Assembly: GCA_032622095.1 (NCBI GenBank)
Contig: CP136065.1
Coordinates: forward strand, 211,152,151 to 211,216,150
Source of the DNA: Siphonodentalium dalli
Lineage: Eukaryota; Mollusca; Scaphopoda; Gadilida; Siphonodentaliidae
Direction of reading: 5' to 3'
DNA length: 64,000 bases
Positions 1-10,860 of this stretch are shown piece by piece. The notes beneath the pieces were generated by a model. That model made no database searches and was not told where the DNA came from. It was given only the letters and a program-made list of their open reading frames with translations. A program made the translations under genes and the position numbers. Positions within the stretch are counted from its first letter, which is position 1. The number at the start of each line of letters is the position of its first letter.

Positions 1-24
1 AAGGCCCTTCTCAATATTTTACAG

Positions 25-255
25 GTGATATTTCGGGAAGAGATGCTGGTCCAGTTTCTAACCGTACTGATTCAGGTTCTGGTCAACAGATCACATGACC
101 TGCTCAGAGAAGAAATCGTCATAACGATATATAACATGGCGGCTGTGGACTTTGATAAGTTCTACGCAAACTTCCTTCCTCACTTCCTGTCGTCATGTGC
201 TCGACTTGACGACAGCCAGAAAACGGTGCTCAGTCAAAACTTCACAACTGATCAG
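25..255 (+). CDS. XPO6: Exportin-6, penultimate coding exon (77 residues)
   Basis: Exportin-6 is an importin-beta family receptor that carries profilin-actin out of the nucleus. This exon begins after a pyrimidine-rich acceptor ending in ttttacag and ends at CAG|gtgagc, and is open in phase 0. It encodes FREEMLVQFLTVLIQVL, then SHDLLREEI, IYNMAAVDFDKFYANFLP and NFTTDQ, in the order found at the C-terminal HEAT-repeat end of animal exportin-6. The upstream exons lie left of the window. The family call rests on recalled similarity, not on a search. It joins in phase 0 to the last exon at 1663. Confidence 0.88.
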
Positions 256-410
256 GTGAGCAGAAATTTGATCCCGTGATAAATTTAGATAGAAGGCCAC
301 CTCTGTGATAAGTAATTGTTTGTCATGGTAGAAAGAAGAGATTCCGAGCAGAAGTGTACCTTAGCAAAGTCAGACCTAATTTTTTCAACATAATGTTCGG
401 AACATTACAC

Positions 411-601
411 ATTGATGTTTATTGGTCAATGAGCGAACATGCATGTTCTCATACACAGTGATATACGTGTTCTCATGTACACTGATGTTTATTGGTTACT
501 GAGTGGACTTACGTGTTCTCATACACAGTGATGTTTATTGGTTACTGAGTGGACTTACATGTTCTCATATACACTAGTGTTTATTGGTTACTGAACGGAC
601 T
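411..601. repeat. Tandem repeat, about 46-bp unit, roughly 4 copies (XPO6 intron)
   Basis: Units contain gatgtttattggttactgag followed by a ttctcatacacagt block, and diverge from one another by a few bases and small gaps. The array lies inside the last XPO6 intron. Confidence 0.75.
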
Positions 602-959
602 AAATTTTCTAATTTAGGCCATGAAAGTGAAACCTTTATTTAAATCGGCTTTGGTGTTGTCGTGCGAACTATTTTATGCTACAATATCGGACAATTTCCA
701 ACAAAATTGATCTGATCTGCCAATTTCCAATTTAATATGGACAGCTTTAGTTTCACAGAATAATGCAGAATGAATTTTAACCAACAAAAGTCATTGAAAA
801 AAAATTAAGAAAAGCTTACATTCAGTATGTGATGGCAGTGGTCTGATCAGCGTAGCGAGGGGATAGAACTCTTCCTTACAGTTTGGCATCATCTTTGCCT
901 TCTCGACTAATATCACTAGCTTCCAATGATGGAGAAACTTGGTCTAGTTTTGATTCTAT

Positions 960-1375
960 CATCTATTATATATTTTGAAACTTCTGTCTGTATATATGTA
1001 TGTATGTATGTTATAGACTCGAAACTGCTTGACCGATCTGACTCAAATTTGGTATGTAGGCTACTTTGATCCCAGGAACAATATGGGCGGGTCCAATTAC
1101 ACGTGTGACCGTGTCATTGACCTCGCTCATATACTCTCATATAGGCATGTTTCTGGTCCTCGACCGATCCGACACAAATTTGGTATGTAGGCCTACTTTG
1201 GTCCCGGGAACAATATGAGTGTGTCCAATTTCACGTGCAACCATGTCCTTTACCTTGACCTCGCTCATATGCGCTCATATAGTAATATTTTTGGACCGAT
1301 CGAACTCTGCCCAGACAGAGGCGATCACAAAGAAATCCCTAAATAGCCCAGACGAAGTCGGGCACATCAGCTAGT
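960..1375 (+). mobile_element. Non-autonomous Helitron-like element, 3' end
   Basis: Two imperfect copies of 'ccgatc.gac.caaatttggtatgtagg' (near 1033 and 1165) resemble filler sequence common in invertebrate non-autonomous Helitrons. The right end has a short GC-rich stem (gccc...gggc, 1346-1363) followed about 7 bp later by CTAG and then T (1371-1375), the expected Helitron 3' signature. The left end near 960 is uncertain. No helicase coding is present. Confidence 0.5.
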
Positions 1376-1390
1376 GTAGTATAAATATAC

Positions 1391-1591
1391 TTAACCCTTC
1401 CATGACTGGAACTTCCTGAAATTTTGCGAAAACCTTGTGGCAATGTATTCTCTTATAGGGAGCCTCACATTTATAAGAGAATATATTGGCCTAACAATAT
1501 TACATTAACCTTGTAAGACAAGAGAATGCACTGGCACTGACACATGATTTTTAATGCTGCACCAGCGCAGCTCCCATCATGAAAGGGTTAA
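1391..1591. mobile_element. Family B TTAA element, copy B1 (decayed)
   Basis: Begins TTAACCCTTCCATGACTGGA and ends cccatcatgaaagggTTAA. Both internal hairpin modules are partly deleted. Lies in the XPO6 intron close to the last exon. Confidence 0.7.
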
Positions 1592-1662
1592 CGGAATAGC
1601 ACTAATTGATTTACAGTATCGTAAAATTTAAATCTATATTATTCCATTGATTAACTTTTCAG

Positions 1663-1764
1663 GATCTGCCGTCCTTCACACAGTCAGTTCATCGATTTGT
1701 TAACGATGTCCGATATTACCATCTCATCAATACAAGTCTACCAGGTGGATCTGTGCAATTCTAG
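1663..1764 (+). CDS. XPO6: Exportin-6, last coding exon and stop
   Basis: Follows acceptor ttaacttttcag and encodes 33 residues beginning DLPSFTQSVHRFVNDVRYYH and ending GGSVQF, then TAG. DLPSFTQ.VHR.VND.RYY is the recognisable extreme C-terminus of animal exportin-6. Joined to the 25-255 exon the frame stays open (TTDQ|DLPS). The intron between them is 1.4 kb and holds tandem repeats, a Helitron-like end and a family B element. The 3' UTR starts at 1765 and opens into a decayed copy of this same exon. Confidence 0.87.
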   Translation, partial: DLPSFTQSVHRFVNDVRYYHLINTSLPGGSVQF

Positions 1765-1796
1765 AATCGCTTGCAGACTACACAAATAATTCTCAG

Positions 1797-1852
1797 TGAT
1801 GACCGATCTTATTATCTCATCAAGTCTGGCAGGTCGATCTGCAATTCTGAAT
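1797..1852 (+). pseudogene. Decayed partial duplicate of the XPO6 last exon
   Basis: About 55 bp just after the XPO6 stop resemble the final 65 bp of the last exon: gatgaccgatcttattatct matches gatgtccgatattaccatct, and gcaattctgaat matches gcaattctagaat, with a few small gaps. In one frame it still reads YYLIKSG against YYHLINTS. It lacks a stop at the equivalent place, so it looks like a dead duplicate lying in the 3' UTR, though a former alternative end cannot be excluded. Confidence 0.55.
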
Positions 1853-2032
1853 ATGTCTGAACCATGTAATGATTTGTCAGTATGATGTAACTGTTTCATT
1901 ATTACAAGTGGGTCGGCGTAAAAAAAATACAAGAAACATGATGGAGAATTATTCTCAATTAAATAGTGATTCAATTTCATCAATATGCAGAAAACATAAA
2001 AAAATGTTTTTGCTATATTGAAATTCACGTAA

Positions 2033-2302
2033 TAACCCTTCCATTGCTGGAGCATCCTGAAATTTTGTGTAAACCATGTGCCAATGCATTCTGTTATATA
2101 TGCGAGTCTCCATTGGGAGCCTCACATATATAAGAGAATATTTTGGCCTAACAATATTTACCTTGTCCTTGTGAGAAGTGCATTCTCTTATATATGCGAG
2201 GCTCTCTATAGGAGATTCACATATATAAGAGGATGCACTGGCTCAAGAACTTTAATGCTGCACCAGCGCAGCTCCCGTCATGAACCCCATTAAAGGGTTA
2301 AA
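2033..2302. mobile_element. Family B TTAA element, copy B2
   Basis: Left end aacccttccattgctgg, two hairpin modules (about 2082-2150 and 2188-2252), and right end gctgcaccagcgcagctccc then aagggTTAA. Lies in the presumed XPO6 3' UTR. Confidence 0.75.
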
Positions 2303-2370
2303 GATGTGGTTTTTATTCTTTTACCATACTTAAAGGGTTAAAGATGTGGTTTTTATTCTTTTACCATACT
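2291..2370. repeat. Perfect 40-bp tandem duplication
   Basis: Positions 2291-2330 and 2331-2370 are identical (taaagggttaaagatgtgg and onward). The unit starts in the right end of B2. A very recent duplication or an assembly artefact would both look like this. Confidence 0.9.
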
Positions 2371-2399
2371 TACAAAACAACAGAATTTTTCAAGAGTGC

Positions 2400-3382
2400 T
2401 CTTATTATATCATTGAGGTCACAAAGAAAGTGATGACGCCACCTCCCCCAATACCCTCACTTTGCTTTGTTTGAATAAAAAATCAAAAAAATTCAATTCT
2501 TCAATCTAAACCTTCTTGGGTCCAATATATTGTATTACCAATTGTATAACTCAATCTGATTAAGCGACACTCAATCACTATTTATTTGGCTTCGGGGGTA
2601 AAACAATATTTGATTCGAGGCGAGGAACCCACCCATCAAAGCTCAGAGTGGTCAGATATAGATTTTTTAAATCTATTATTTTTCACTACCTGGAATATTT
2701 AGTGGCCCAGTAAAAGTCGACAAGGCTGTCTCGGACCAAATTGCAGATGAAGATGGATAACACTAAAATCAAACGGATTTTTTGTGTCAGATATTTGAGA
2801 AACCGGCAAAATTTCGTTGAACAAAATGTTGATAAATAACAGGTTTTGAGCAATTTTATACTATATTTGACTGTGGTTAGCATTATTTTTGGGCAATTAA
2901 TCGATTCTGAATAACTGAAGCGGCATTTAATTTTTTTTATTGTTGTTGGAATCTGATGATATGGGGACCATCGAATCGGATTGAGTACCTTTCAAGTTAA
3001 CCTTTTGTTAAATTCATCTCAAAATTGGTAGCCATTGATTTGGCATCCTTCTATATTACTGATCTTATTATTGCCAATATTTCTATTTTTTATTTGTCAA
3101 TGGGATGACTATCAGACAACCGTTGAGCTATTTTTGTTGCCAAATGTTCATTAAGCCATAAAAATAACTAGTTCTCAGGAAATTTCGCCAAGAGTTATTT
3201 GACCAGGCAAGAAAAATATTATTTTTGTTTTCCATAACCTGAGATCGTAATTGAGAACAGGACATTTTTGCTCTTGAGTGATGATGGCTTTATTCATGCG
3301 AATACATTTTTTCCAAAATTAAGGAAATCGCTAATGTCATTTATTTTGTTGTTGTTGAACCGTCAACAATATTAGACAAGTT
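2400..3382. other. Intergenic, no gene seen
   Basis: AT-rich sequence with short ORFs only. It contains no known repeat family of this window and no splice-bounded coding block. Confidence 0.6.
2474..2479 (+). terminator. Candidate XPO6 polyadenylation signal
   Basis: First AATAAA found on the + strand downstream of the XPO6 stop. It would give a 3' UTR of about 0.7 kb that includes the family B2 element. Sequence-only candidate. Confidence 0.3.
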
Positions 3383-3634
3383 CAAGCCTTGAAATAGTAT
3401 GTCTGTCATTTGCAGAATGAGGTCCCCAGAGGGTGAATTTAGTGATGCTACCCCGCATAGCGGGCTAGCATCACCAATTTCACCCTCTGGGGACCTCATT
3501 CTGCTTACACCTGAGCAGAATGAGGTTCCCAGAGGGTGATTTTGGTGATGCTAGCCCGCTATGTGGGGTAGCATCACTAAATTCACCCTCAGGGGACCTC
3601 ATTCTGCAAATGACAGGCACACTATTTCAAGTCT
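3383..3634. mobile_element. Family D hAT-like element, copy D1, two hairpins
   Basis: Begins caagccttgaaatagtatg and ends gcacactatttcaagtctt. Two long stem-loops (3415-3506 and 3512-3606) each carry cagaatgaggtccccagagg paired with its complement; the second is roughly the reverse complement of the first. No clear 8-bp target duplication remains here, unlike copies D2 and D3. Confidence 0.8.
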
Positions 3635-4127
3635 TCTTTAGATTGAGAACATTTAGCTTCAAATGCCAATAAATGTTAGCTATTTACAGTCACATGATTG
3701 ACTCAACATCAGACTTTTGTCATGTATGGATAAATGTGATCCATCTTTATCAAATATGCAAAAAAATCTGTTGATCGCATGTATTATTTAAACATGGCAT
3801 AAATATGAACATGTAGCTGTAACCAAAACCTGGTGTGAAAAACTACGTTCTGGATTGCAGAACAATTGCCAGGAATAAAATATTCTACGTCATGAAGATA
3901 AATAAATAAAAAATGTGCCTTGATTTATTATAAAAGACAGGCCTTAAAATTCATAAAATTTTGCGAGCATCAAAACATAGTGTTTCTACAGGGAATGAAG
4001 ACTTTTTACGAGAATCAAAATGAGAATCATCATTCTGATTCTCGTCAGATTTTAAGATCTGAAGAGAAAACAAAACTTTCATGCAGTAGAATTTTAATGA
4101 CGCAGATGGTGCCTTATATCATAGAGT

Positions 4128-4398
4128 TTAACCCTTTCATGACTGGAGCTGCGCTGGTGCAGCATTAAAGGTCCTGTGCCAGTGTATTCTCCTATTATAT
4201 ATATGGAGTCTCCCATAGGGAGCCTCGCACGCATATTTAAGAGAATGCACTGGCTTACAAGGTCAAGGTAAATATTGTTAGGCCAATGTATTCTCTTATA
4301 TATGCGAGGCTCCCTATGGGAGACTTGCATATATAAGAGAATTCATTGGCACAAGGTTTTCGCAACATTTCAGGAATCTCTGGCCATGGAAGTGTTAA
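4128..4398. mobile_element. Family B TTAA element, copy B3
   Basis: TTAACCCTTTCATGACTGGA on the left, ccatggaagtgTTAA on the right. Two inverted hairpin modules sit around the 'ggtcaaggtaaatattgtta' spacer. Intergenic. Confidence 0.8.
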
Positions 4399-4748
4399 TA
4401 GCCTTATCGACAATCCTCCATGTGATAAATACCATTGTTACCAGTCTCTTTAAAAATCAGACAATAATCTTATAAGATTTACGTCTCTAGAGTTCCTATC
4501 CAGATCCTATTTCGAGGACAACTGGGATTTCCGAAGATGACTTAGTATATTATTTCCAAATATTGAGCATATGCCTAGTGTAGTAAATGTTTGTGAGAAT
4601 CATAGTATTCAGTTATAGTTATAAAAAACAAGAGGATTTGAACAAATAATCAATAATAAAAATCCTTGGCTGATAAAAATGCAAAGATAATGTCTCATAG
4701 TTTGCGATGAGTAATTTTTATCGCATTCAATTATAAATATATCGCATA

Positions 4749-5061
4749 TAAATTATAAAGTAGAAGGAACTCAAGAACGTGGAGAACAAGTATATATGAA
4801 TAAATTATTCGTACGGCACTCGGACCGGTTTTGTACCAGTTACCGGCTACGAAACTGGCTACCGGCTACCAGCTACAAATCCGGCTACCGGCTAATAGCA
4901 ACACTATATCAAGGATACTATTTGTTTGCTCATCACACTTCCAAACAGAATCTCGCTGACGAGTTGCATTTAGCAACCAAACCGGTCCGAGTGCCTTACA
5001 AATAATTTATTCATGTATACTCGTTCTCCACGTTCTTGAGTTCCTTCTACTTTATAATTTA
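4749..5061. mobile_element. Inverted-repeat MITE with internal GGCTACC repeats
   Basis: An arm of about 80 bp starting taaattataaagtagaagga (4749) is repeated inverted, ending at 5061. The loop contains several direct 'ccggctac' units (about 4843-4895). Superfamily unknown; no clear target duplication was recognised. Confidence 0.7.
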
Positions 5062-5555
5062 TGTACCTTATTTTCTCAAAAACATGGCATTGTCGTCCAT
5101 TCGTTTCACTAGTGCTGCAAAATGTTCCAGCACGGATATTATTGTGATTCTCGTAGATACTTTAGGAAATAATTCAAAAAAACGGAAGATAAACCAAGGC
5201 AAAGCTTACGTCTTCACTGACATCGACAAAGAACATACACCTTATTACAAATAAACAGGAACGAGCATACTAAAGTACCAAATCCGAATCATCCACATCC
5301 TAAATTGTGATCGTAAGTAACACGCATTTCCGTCAGAAACGGGAAAAAGCATTGGATTTATCTACTACAGACGCTTACGCCTTTTGGTCTCAATAGTCTA
5401 GACTAGAGCGCATTTTCTGCCTTTGTCTTATATAAATATATTGCCTGTATTCTGAATCGCAATGCCAATGATATTAATCTGATAAGATTAGTGGTCGGTT
5501 TTTTAATGAGACTACATTGTTACCTGGCTAATTCCCAGTGCTATGTTGTTTTTTC

Positions 5556-6000
5556 TTAAACCCTTTATATACTAAATACTCATTGACGAGTTGTTATCCC
5601 TTATGAAATGCTCAGATAATAAGTTCAAGCCTTGAAATAGTGTGTCTGTCATTTGCAGCATGAGGTCCCCAGAGGGTGAATTTAGTGATGCTACCCCACA
5701 TAGCGGGCTAGCATCACCAAATTCACCCTCTGGGGACCTCATTCTGCTTACACCTCGGCAGAATGAGGTTCCCAAACACCCTATTTCAAGGCTTGAATAA
5801 GTTCAACAAACAGGTTTGTTGAACTTATTAACTGAACATTTCCCTTAAATGAATATGAATCATTCTGCTCTTTTATTATCTTATCGCACACCTGTTGTCT
5901 GCTATTACTACCTGAACACCCCTCCAAATGAGCAATAGGCCATTCCAATGCATACTTTTATAACTGAATGGGAGAATCCATTTAGTATAGAAAGGGTTAA
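5556..6000. mobile_element. Family H TTAA element, copy H1 (full, interrupted by D2)
   Basis: TTAAACCCTTTATATACTAA at the left and tttagtatagaaagggTTAA at the right. The middle carries an inverted 'aagttcaacaaa / tttgttgaactt' pair. A family D element is inserted at 5626-5795. Confidence 0.8.
5626..5795. mobile_element. Family D hAT-like element, copy D2, nested in H1
   Basis: CAAGCCTTG...CAAGGCTTG ends flanked by the 8-bp duplication AATAAGTT (5618-5625 and 5796-5803). The first hairpin is intact, the second mostly deleted. Confidence 0.88.
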
Positions 6001-6110
6001 GATATTCAATAAAATGAGATAATTTATCTTGAAGATACATTCAGAGATAGTCGACAATTGCATTCTTGGATTGACAATATTATAAAGAATTTATAAGCTA
6101 CTTACTTTAT

Positions 6111-6327
6111 AAAGTAATTCTCTAATTAATCGACCTCTTAACAACCACAGCAGAATTATGGGTAACTTTTCAGGATTTAGTCGGAAATATGGCTTGTTGC
6201 CATTCATCGGAAAGCTCTCGCCGAGAGCTTTCCGATGAATGGCAACAAGCCATATTTCCGACTAAATCCTGAAAAGTTACCCATAATTCTGCTGTGGTTA
6301 AGAGGTCGATTAATTAGAGCATTACTG
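6111..6327. mobile_element. Family E palindromic TA-flanked MITE, copy E1
   Basis: Arms of about 100 bp (ttaaccacagcagaattatg through aagctctcgg) form a near-perfect palindrome centred near 6222. The right end is GCATTACTG followed by TA; the left end has mutated. Tc1/mariner-like by its TA duplication, seen best in E10. Confidence 0.85.
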
Positions 6328-6777
6328 TATGTCACACATACTGAAGGTCTGGAACTCTGAATGCATCTTTGAAATATCTTCTTTATAAGTTTTAAAATGC
6401 TTTATCTTGTGATTTATCTGCTACCAACAAAACATTCATTTTATGCTGTAAACTATGTACCCGGTATGAGAAACTACTAGTAGTTTAAATATACATGGCA
6501 ATACTCGGAAGGGGTGAAAAATAGTCCATATTAAAGCCAGGTTCAGTTGAAGTATGTGTGACGCGTGTTGCTATTGCCAACAAAAGTCATGTGAGTTAGG
6601 CGATCTTTATAATTACATCTACTTGGTCATTCAAATATTCAGATATTTGTCCGATATCTAACGAAACAAGAAGCGAAGAAGGGAAAGTTATGGATTTTCA
6701 TCCATACTTCATGGAAACTTTTTGGGGAAATAGTGGAAAAGTCATTGAGTATTTTGTCCTCCAATGGGGTGTTTTGT

Positions 6778-7337
6778 TTAACCCTTTCATGACGGGAGCT
6801 TCCTGAATTTTTTTGAAAACCATGTGCCAATGCATTCTCTTATATATGCGAGTTGGCCATAGGTTGCCTTTTCATATATAAGAAAATGCATTGGGGTAAC
6901 AAATTTTATATTATTTTTTATAATTGTTAAAGAATGTAAGAATTTTTTTTTTAAATGATACAAAATTGTTGAAGAATGTAAGAAATAATGATAACAAATG
7001 ATACAAAATTGTTAAAGAATGTAAGAAAAAATCATAAATTTTTATAAAGAATGTAAGAAAAAATTATCAAAAATTGTTAAAGAATGTAAAAAAAATGATA
7101 ACAAATGATCAAATTGTTAAAGAATACAAGACAAAATTATCAAAAATTGTTATTGAATGTAAGAAAGAATGATAAAAAATTATAAAGAATGTAAGAAAAA
7201 TTGATAAAAAATTGTTAGGCCAATGCATTCTCTTGTATATGCGAGGCAGGCTATGGTTGACTAGCATATATACGACAATGCATTTGCACAGGGTCTTTAA
7301 TGTTGCACCAGCACATCTCCCGTCATGAAAGGGTTAA
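6778..7337. mobile_element. Family B-ended element B4 with family A-like interior
   Basis: Outer ends are family B (TTAACCCTTTCATGACGGGA and cgtcatgaaagggTTAA). The interior 6900-7215 is an expanded AT-rich run of 'gttaaagaatgtaagaaaaa' units, which is the spacer of family A. The hairpin tips (ttggccataggttgcc) fit neither family exactly. Confidence 0.75.
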
Positions 7338-7463
7338 GAATGTGGAATACAACCTCTGACATTGTTCTCTGAGATGAATTGATAGATGTCGTTGCAATCT
7401 TTCTTGCAGCAGAATTTATTTCTATAGGATTTATGTTTATTCTATGGGGCTATTACATTTCAC

Positions 7464-7615
7464 AATTGGTGCTAATATAACACTGAAATTCCACCAATCA
7501 GGCTGTGTGTCTCATAATTGATGCTAATATAACATTGAAATTCCACCAATCAGACTGTGTGTCTCATAATTGGTGCTAATATAACATTGAAATTCCACCA
7601 ATCAGACTGTGTCAC
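7464..7615. repeat. Tandem repeat, 52-bp unit, 3 copies
   Basis: Units start at 7464, 7516 and 7568 with attggtgctaatataacact (or gatgct) and contain ccaccaatcag. Copies differ at few sites. Confidence 0.9.
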
Positions 7616-8341
7616 GACGACCACCCAGGCATCACAGCCAATTATAAGAGTCGACATCTTTACTTCAGGTTTAGAATTCTGGACAGAGTTACCCCGTTTA
7701 ACCAGGATTAGCTAACTAATTTTATTTCATATATGAATATAAATTGATTTTTCAAAATCCCATTCTAAAATTACTATCGCATAAAAGTAATCATTTGATA
7801 ATGTTCACATCTCTTCTATTGTAAACGGAGCTGGTTAAAGTTATATCCACAAGACGTCAACTTGAGATTCAGCCGACCATTTTGTGTTTAGAAATATAAT
7901 GGATTTTCCAATTCTTGTTTAACTGGGTGTATTCTAGCAATCATTCCTAATAATAACAGGCACGAGTGTCATTCTAAAATTAGGGGAGATAACTATGTAA
8001 TTTCTATGGTCATATATAATAGTTATCGCATTGTTTTTAATTTTGACTTCATCGGGCTGACAATTCCTTGTGTCAACCACGAAATAATGCGATAATTGTT
8101 TAATTTTTTGCTGAAAAGAGCTGACTTTTAACATATTGTTGTTGATATTATGATATAAGAATTAATATCACAAAATATAATGGTTTTACTGAAGCTTAGA
8201 CAGCAAGCCTGATTTTAAGGAATTTTCAGTGGTTTTGCAGGATTTTGTAAGAATTTATTTGCTGTTTTGAAATAAATATTTATTTGTTGATTTAACAATT
8301 TTTCTACTTTTTTTGATTTCCCTCTGACAGAAGCCACTTTA

Positions 8342-8440
8342 GACATTTCTTTACTAAATACTCATTCACCAGCAGTTCCCTCAGGAAATGTTCAGATAGT
8401 AAGTTCAACAAACGACCATAGGCCATTTATTATACCCCCA
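8342..8440. mobile_element. Family H fragment
   Basis: Contains tttactaaatactcattca and ggaaatgttcagatagtaag, then aagttcaacaaa, matching the left half of H1. Right half absent. Confidence 0.55.
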
Positions 8441-9724
8441 CTTTTCTAAAAAAAAATATGGCTGCCACGATTAATCGGTTAATCAATTAACTGTTGATAA
8501 TGAGGATAACCGATTACCATTTTCGTAATCGACTAATCGGTATTATTGTATAACAGTATATTGTGCTTTTTGGTGCTGTTTTTTATTTTATTTTTCCAGT
8601 CGCCCTGTCGAGGATTAACATGCATTGGTCCCTGCTTGACATAAATAAACAATATTTCCAGTATTTTAACAAAACGGACATTTCCCCACCCGGATAATTA
8701 CCCACCAGACATTTGTTGGTCACCTCGGAAGGCGATTATTATGACATCCAATTTGCCTCGGTGTGGTCGCTTTAGCTTGCCACGAAATAATGTTGTCACA
8801 GGTTATTCTTAAAGTCTCACGCTTATTTTTAGTAGCACCACACAAAGGTTTTTTTTTTATCCTCCTCCCCATTTTCAACCCTTCTGATTGGCCCATGTAC
8901 TGTCACGTGCCGGGCGACAAATCACACTGTCGCCCGCTGACCCGGGAGACATTGTTTTTGTCGCCCGCCTGATGTTGTATTGCAAGAATATCACCAAACA
9001 CACACTGCAGTAACTCATCTATTTCACATCACTACGACGTATTAAAAAATCATAGATCTTATATACCCTACGGATTTGCAAAACACACCAGTTGTGGTGT
9101 TTGCTAATTTGCATATATTTAGTGAACACTAATATTCGAACTTTTAAGTTGATACTTTTATCGGACAAGCGTTATTATTTACTTTTTACATCAAAACATC
9201 TCGGTGATTCAATTTGTTCATGTCGACATTATGATGCAAGATTGAAAGAGAGGATCCCTTGAGGTTGGTTGGTTATAAATGTTCGCTGGTAGACAACGTA
9301 ATGCATACGTTTGTCGCGAATGAATGGTACTGTACGCTTATCCTCTGCGATGTCTGCAATGTGATCATAGAAGTATTTTACGTGAGGATCGCCATGAGCA
9401 CTGACACATATGAATGTACATTAATGAAATTGACAACTTCCCAATAGCTTTCGGGGAAGACCGTTATGAAATGAACATCGCGAGTAAATTACTCGCACAA
9501 GACGACATTGAATATGCCGATTTGACCACCAAAATGATCGTAAATAAACGCGGATTATTAAACGCTTAACAGCTTGACTATCGTTTATGGAACAGAAAAC
9601 CTATGGGACGATAAGTAGTTACTGAAAATATACATAATTGGGAAAGAAAGCACTCGTGACTCAGTGCAACATCGTGCGTGTGGATGGCAAGGATATTTCC
9701 TGTGGTATAATCGGATAACAAAAC

Positions 9725-9843
9725 AGTTGTTGCCCTTCTCGGGAGACTGAGATTTGTCACCCACCCGAGAACGCTCCGAGGGAGACATTCCATTCTCGAG
9801 CGGGTGACAAATCTCAATGTCTCCCTCGACAACGGGCGACAAC
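9725..9843. repeat. Imperfect hairpin with GGGCGACAA motifs
   Basis: gttgcccttctcgggagactgagatttgtcaccc pairs (in pieces) with gggtgacaaatctcaatgtc and ctccctcgacaacgggcgac. A related block lies at 8905-8970. Probably the interior of a DNA element. Confidence 0.5.
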
Positions 9844-10438
9844 TGTATAGTGGTTTCAGCACCAGCCCACTGTCCTATTTATTTACTTTACAAACATCAA
9901 ATGTCGCCTTTTGAAACCTCCATGATCCTCATGGTTGGTGATATATATGCTGTCATGTGTTTTTACAAACACCAAACATTGCCACTATGAAGCCATCTTA
10001 ACAAGGAGTGGCAGTAACTTATTCTCACCTATAGCTGTGTTAATTGTCCCGAGTGTGGACTATCAGTTATGTGATTGAGCTGTATATACATCGTGGCGAC
10101 TGGCCCATTTGGATTGATCTCACTGTCGCCGCAGGTCGTAGATGTGAAAGTTCTATCTAGTGGATTAACCCAGAAGTCTGGCATAAGTGTTAGCTCAATT
10201 ATACCCTAGATGGCCCAATTGCTTCTTACCTTATTAACAAAACATTACACTATACTTTCCACTGGTCGCCATCTGTGTATTCTGATTTCCCATATCTAAT
10301 TCGTAACTCAAAGTAACCATTTTCCATTGAATTTATTGTCCTGACAATAATAGATGCCCGAAACAAACAGCAATCAGTTGTTGAACTATAATTCGCCTTA
10401 CCAGATACATTTTGAAAAGTCTTATATTGCAGTCATTA

Positions 10439-10813
10439 TTAAAGTAATGTGAAACACTCCTGTAGGGTGATCAAATAGAAATGGAGAATAATCTTGTTAA
10501 AAGTAGTTATTTTTAAAACTATTATAACCAAATTGACAACACACAGCGTCATTCTTATATATTACTTAAATGCAGCGACTGTCGATGGCAAAATGGGTTT
10601 TGTTAGTTTACCGCCGATAGATGAGTCCCGAATCGAGTAGTAAATATTTACAATTGAGCATAGTTCAAACCATGTTTTCTATGGAGTGGTATGGTCGATT
10701 TGCTTGAGATTTTCGGCGATGTTAGTAGAATGTTACATTCCCCCAGTTGGCATAGCGCCTGAATACTAACTTATCAGTTTCACGCATCGAACAAGTACAT
10801 AATATGTCTTTAA
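10439..10813 (-). mobile_element. Family F TTAA element, copy F1
   Basis: Flanked by TTAA at 10439 and 10810. Ends read aagtaatgtgaaacac and (inverted) agacatattatg. Shares its whole length with F2 (12068) and F4 (47727, opposite orientation). Confidence 0.8.
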
Positions 10814-10860
10814 CCGATAATCGTCGATATTTGATTATAAAAATCAATAATCGTGGCAGC

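Larger units (their letters stand above)
8461..10860. mobile_element. Possible large hAT-like element (low confidence)
   Basis: Ends share ggctgccacgatta in inverted orientation (8461 and 10847-10860), followed inward by 'attaatcggttaatc'-type sequence seen at hAT termini. No target duplication was found and no transposase was recognised. The interior holds hairpins with 'gggcgacaa' and 'gggagac' motifs (8905-8970, 9725-9843) and a family F element at 10439. The right end could instead belong to the adjacent 'ggcagcc' tandem repeat. Confidence 0.35.

Noticed and set aside
25-279. Reading the exportin exon through to the stop at 277
   Set aside because: CAG|gtgagc is a strong donor, and the next exon continues the known C-terminus in frame.
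3415-3606. Family D hairpins as transcription terminators or microRNA genes
   Set aside because: They recur in many copies with transposon ends and target duplications, so the mobile-element explanation suffices.
8763-8972. 69-codon ORF with cysteines and histidines
   Set aside because: It lies in a hairpin-rich repeat with 'gggcgaca' motifs and has no recognisable domain.
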